Source: Allostellaceae bacterium
Lineage (GTDB): Bacteria > Pseudomonadota > Alphaproteobacteria > ATCC43930 > CGMCC-115725
DNA length: 58,805 bases
Assembly: GCA_025451725.1 (NCBI GenBank)
Contig: JANWJX010000027.1
Coordinates: 1-58,805 of the forward strand
Reading direction: 5' to 3'
Positions 58,631-58,805 of the stretch are shown in pieces; positions within the stretch are counted from its first letter, which is position 1; each line of letters begins with the position of its first letter. The position numbers and the translations under genes are program-made. A model generated the notes under the pieces. The model saw only the letters and a program-made list of their open reading frames with translations, was not told the origin of the DNA and searched no databases.

Positions 58631-58805
58631 GTGTCCAACCTCGATAGCTCAGTCGCGGTCGTGACCGGCGCGGCGCGCGGCATCGGGCGGGCGGTGAGTC
58701 TCGGCCTGCTCGAGGCGGGCGCGACTCTCGTCGCGGCCGATCGCGCCTGGGACGGCGCCGAAGCGACGCGGCGCGAGTTCGAGGCGACGGGCCGCGCCAT
58801 GATCG
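58631..58805 (+). CDS. SDR family oxidoreductase, partial
   Basis: Only the first 58 residues are in the window. They begin at GTG with GGGGGAAAG upstream and contain the NAD(P)-binding motif VVTGAARGIGRAVSLGLLEA followed by a short-chain dehydrogenase beta strand (TLVAADRA), so this is a classical SDR. The aspartate after the second strand hints at NAD(H) preference. The C-terminus with the Tyr-x3-Lys site lies beyond the right edge. Confidence 0.85.
   Translation, partial: MSNLDSSVAVVTGAARGIGRAVSLGLLEAGATLVAADRAWDGAEATRREFEATGRAMI

Overview
The window is GC-rich chromosomal DNA from a bacterium that is most likely an alphaproteobacterium. The gene families point that way: an AddA-type recombination helicase next to trxA, a SAM-cyclase-AAA-TPR signalling protein, CaiB/BaiF CoA-transferases, an Flp pilin, and one uninterrupted mraZ-to-ftsZ division and cell-wall cluster followed by lpxC, bamD, recN and ligA. 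The closest genus cannot be read from the sequence. I saw no tRNA, 5S/16S/23S rRNA, CRISPR array, prophage or complete insertion sequence. The genes at both edges are cut by the window.

Positions 1-28592 are a mosaic of short operons on both strands. They hold a cut ABC-2 permease; the meta-cleavage pair hpaH-hpaI; an isolated Flp pilin gene; hydroxypyruvate isomerase with a cyclase-family hydrolase; a CoA-binding/O-acetylhomoserine sulfhydrylase fusion; a CoA-transferase with a Rieske oxygenase; an NAD-dependent epimerase with a class III cyclase; an amidohydrolase followed by addA, trxA and ppk2; a quinone-oxidoreductase-like gene coupled to a large cyclase; msrA; an enoyl-CoA hydratase with a second CoA-transferase; DedA; and a TerC-family protein. 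Much of this looks like catabolism of aromatic and other organic acids.

Positions 28587-52713 are almost entirely minus strand. Reading with transcription, the order is mraZ, rsmH, ftsL, ftsI, murE, murF, mraY, murD, ftsW, murG, murC, murB, ddl, ftsQ, ftsA, ftsZ, a terminator, then lpxC, bamD, a palindromic repeat, recN and ligA. Eleven of the fifteen junctions from mraZ to ftsZ are 4-base start/stop overlaps. These genes make lipid II, build the divisome, start lipid A synthesis and assemble the outer membrane. Three TGGG boxes at 10-bp spacing upstream of mraZ are a candidate MraZ operator.

Positions 52714-58805 hold a CynX-like transporter, the RNase P RNA gene with a consensus-like promoter, a peptidoglycan amidase, a VOC protein with a lysine-rich tail, a small membrane protein, and lepA. 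Upstream of lepA is a structured control region: a TTGACA-N17-TATATT promoter, a perfect 9-bp inverted repeat, phased A-tracts, and a 56-codon leader ORF whose stop overlaps the lepA start. Beyond it are a frameshifted BrnA-type antitoxin remnant and the start of an SDR gene. No complete new defence or mobile system is evident. The most notable items are the lepA leader region, the CoA-binding/MetY fusion, the addA start without a canonical codon, and the antitoxin remnant.
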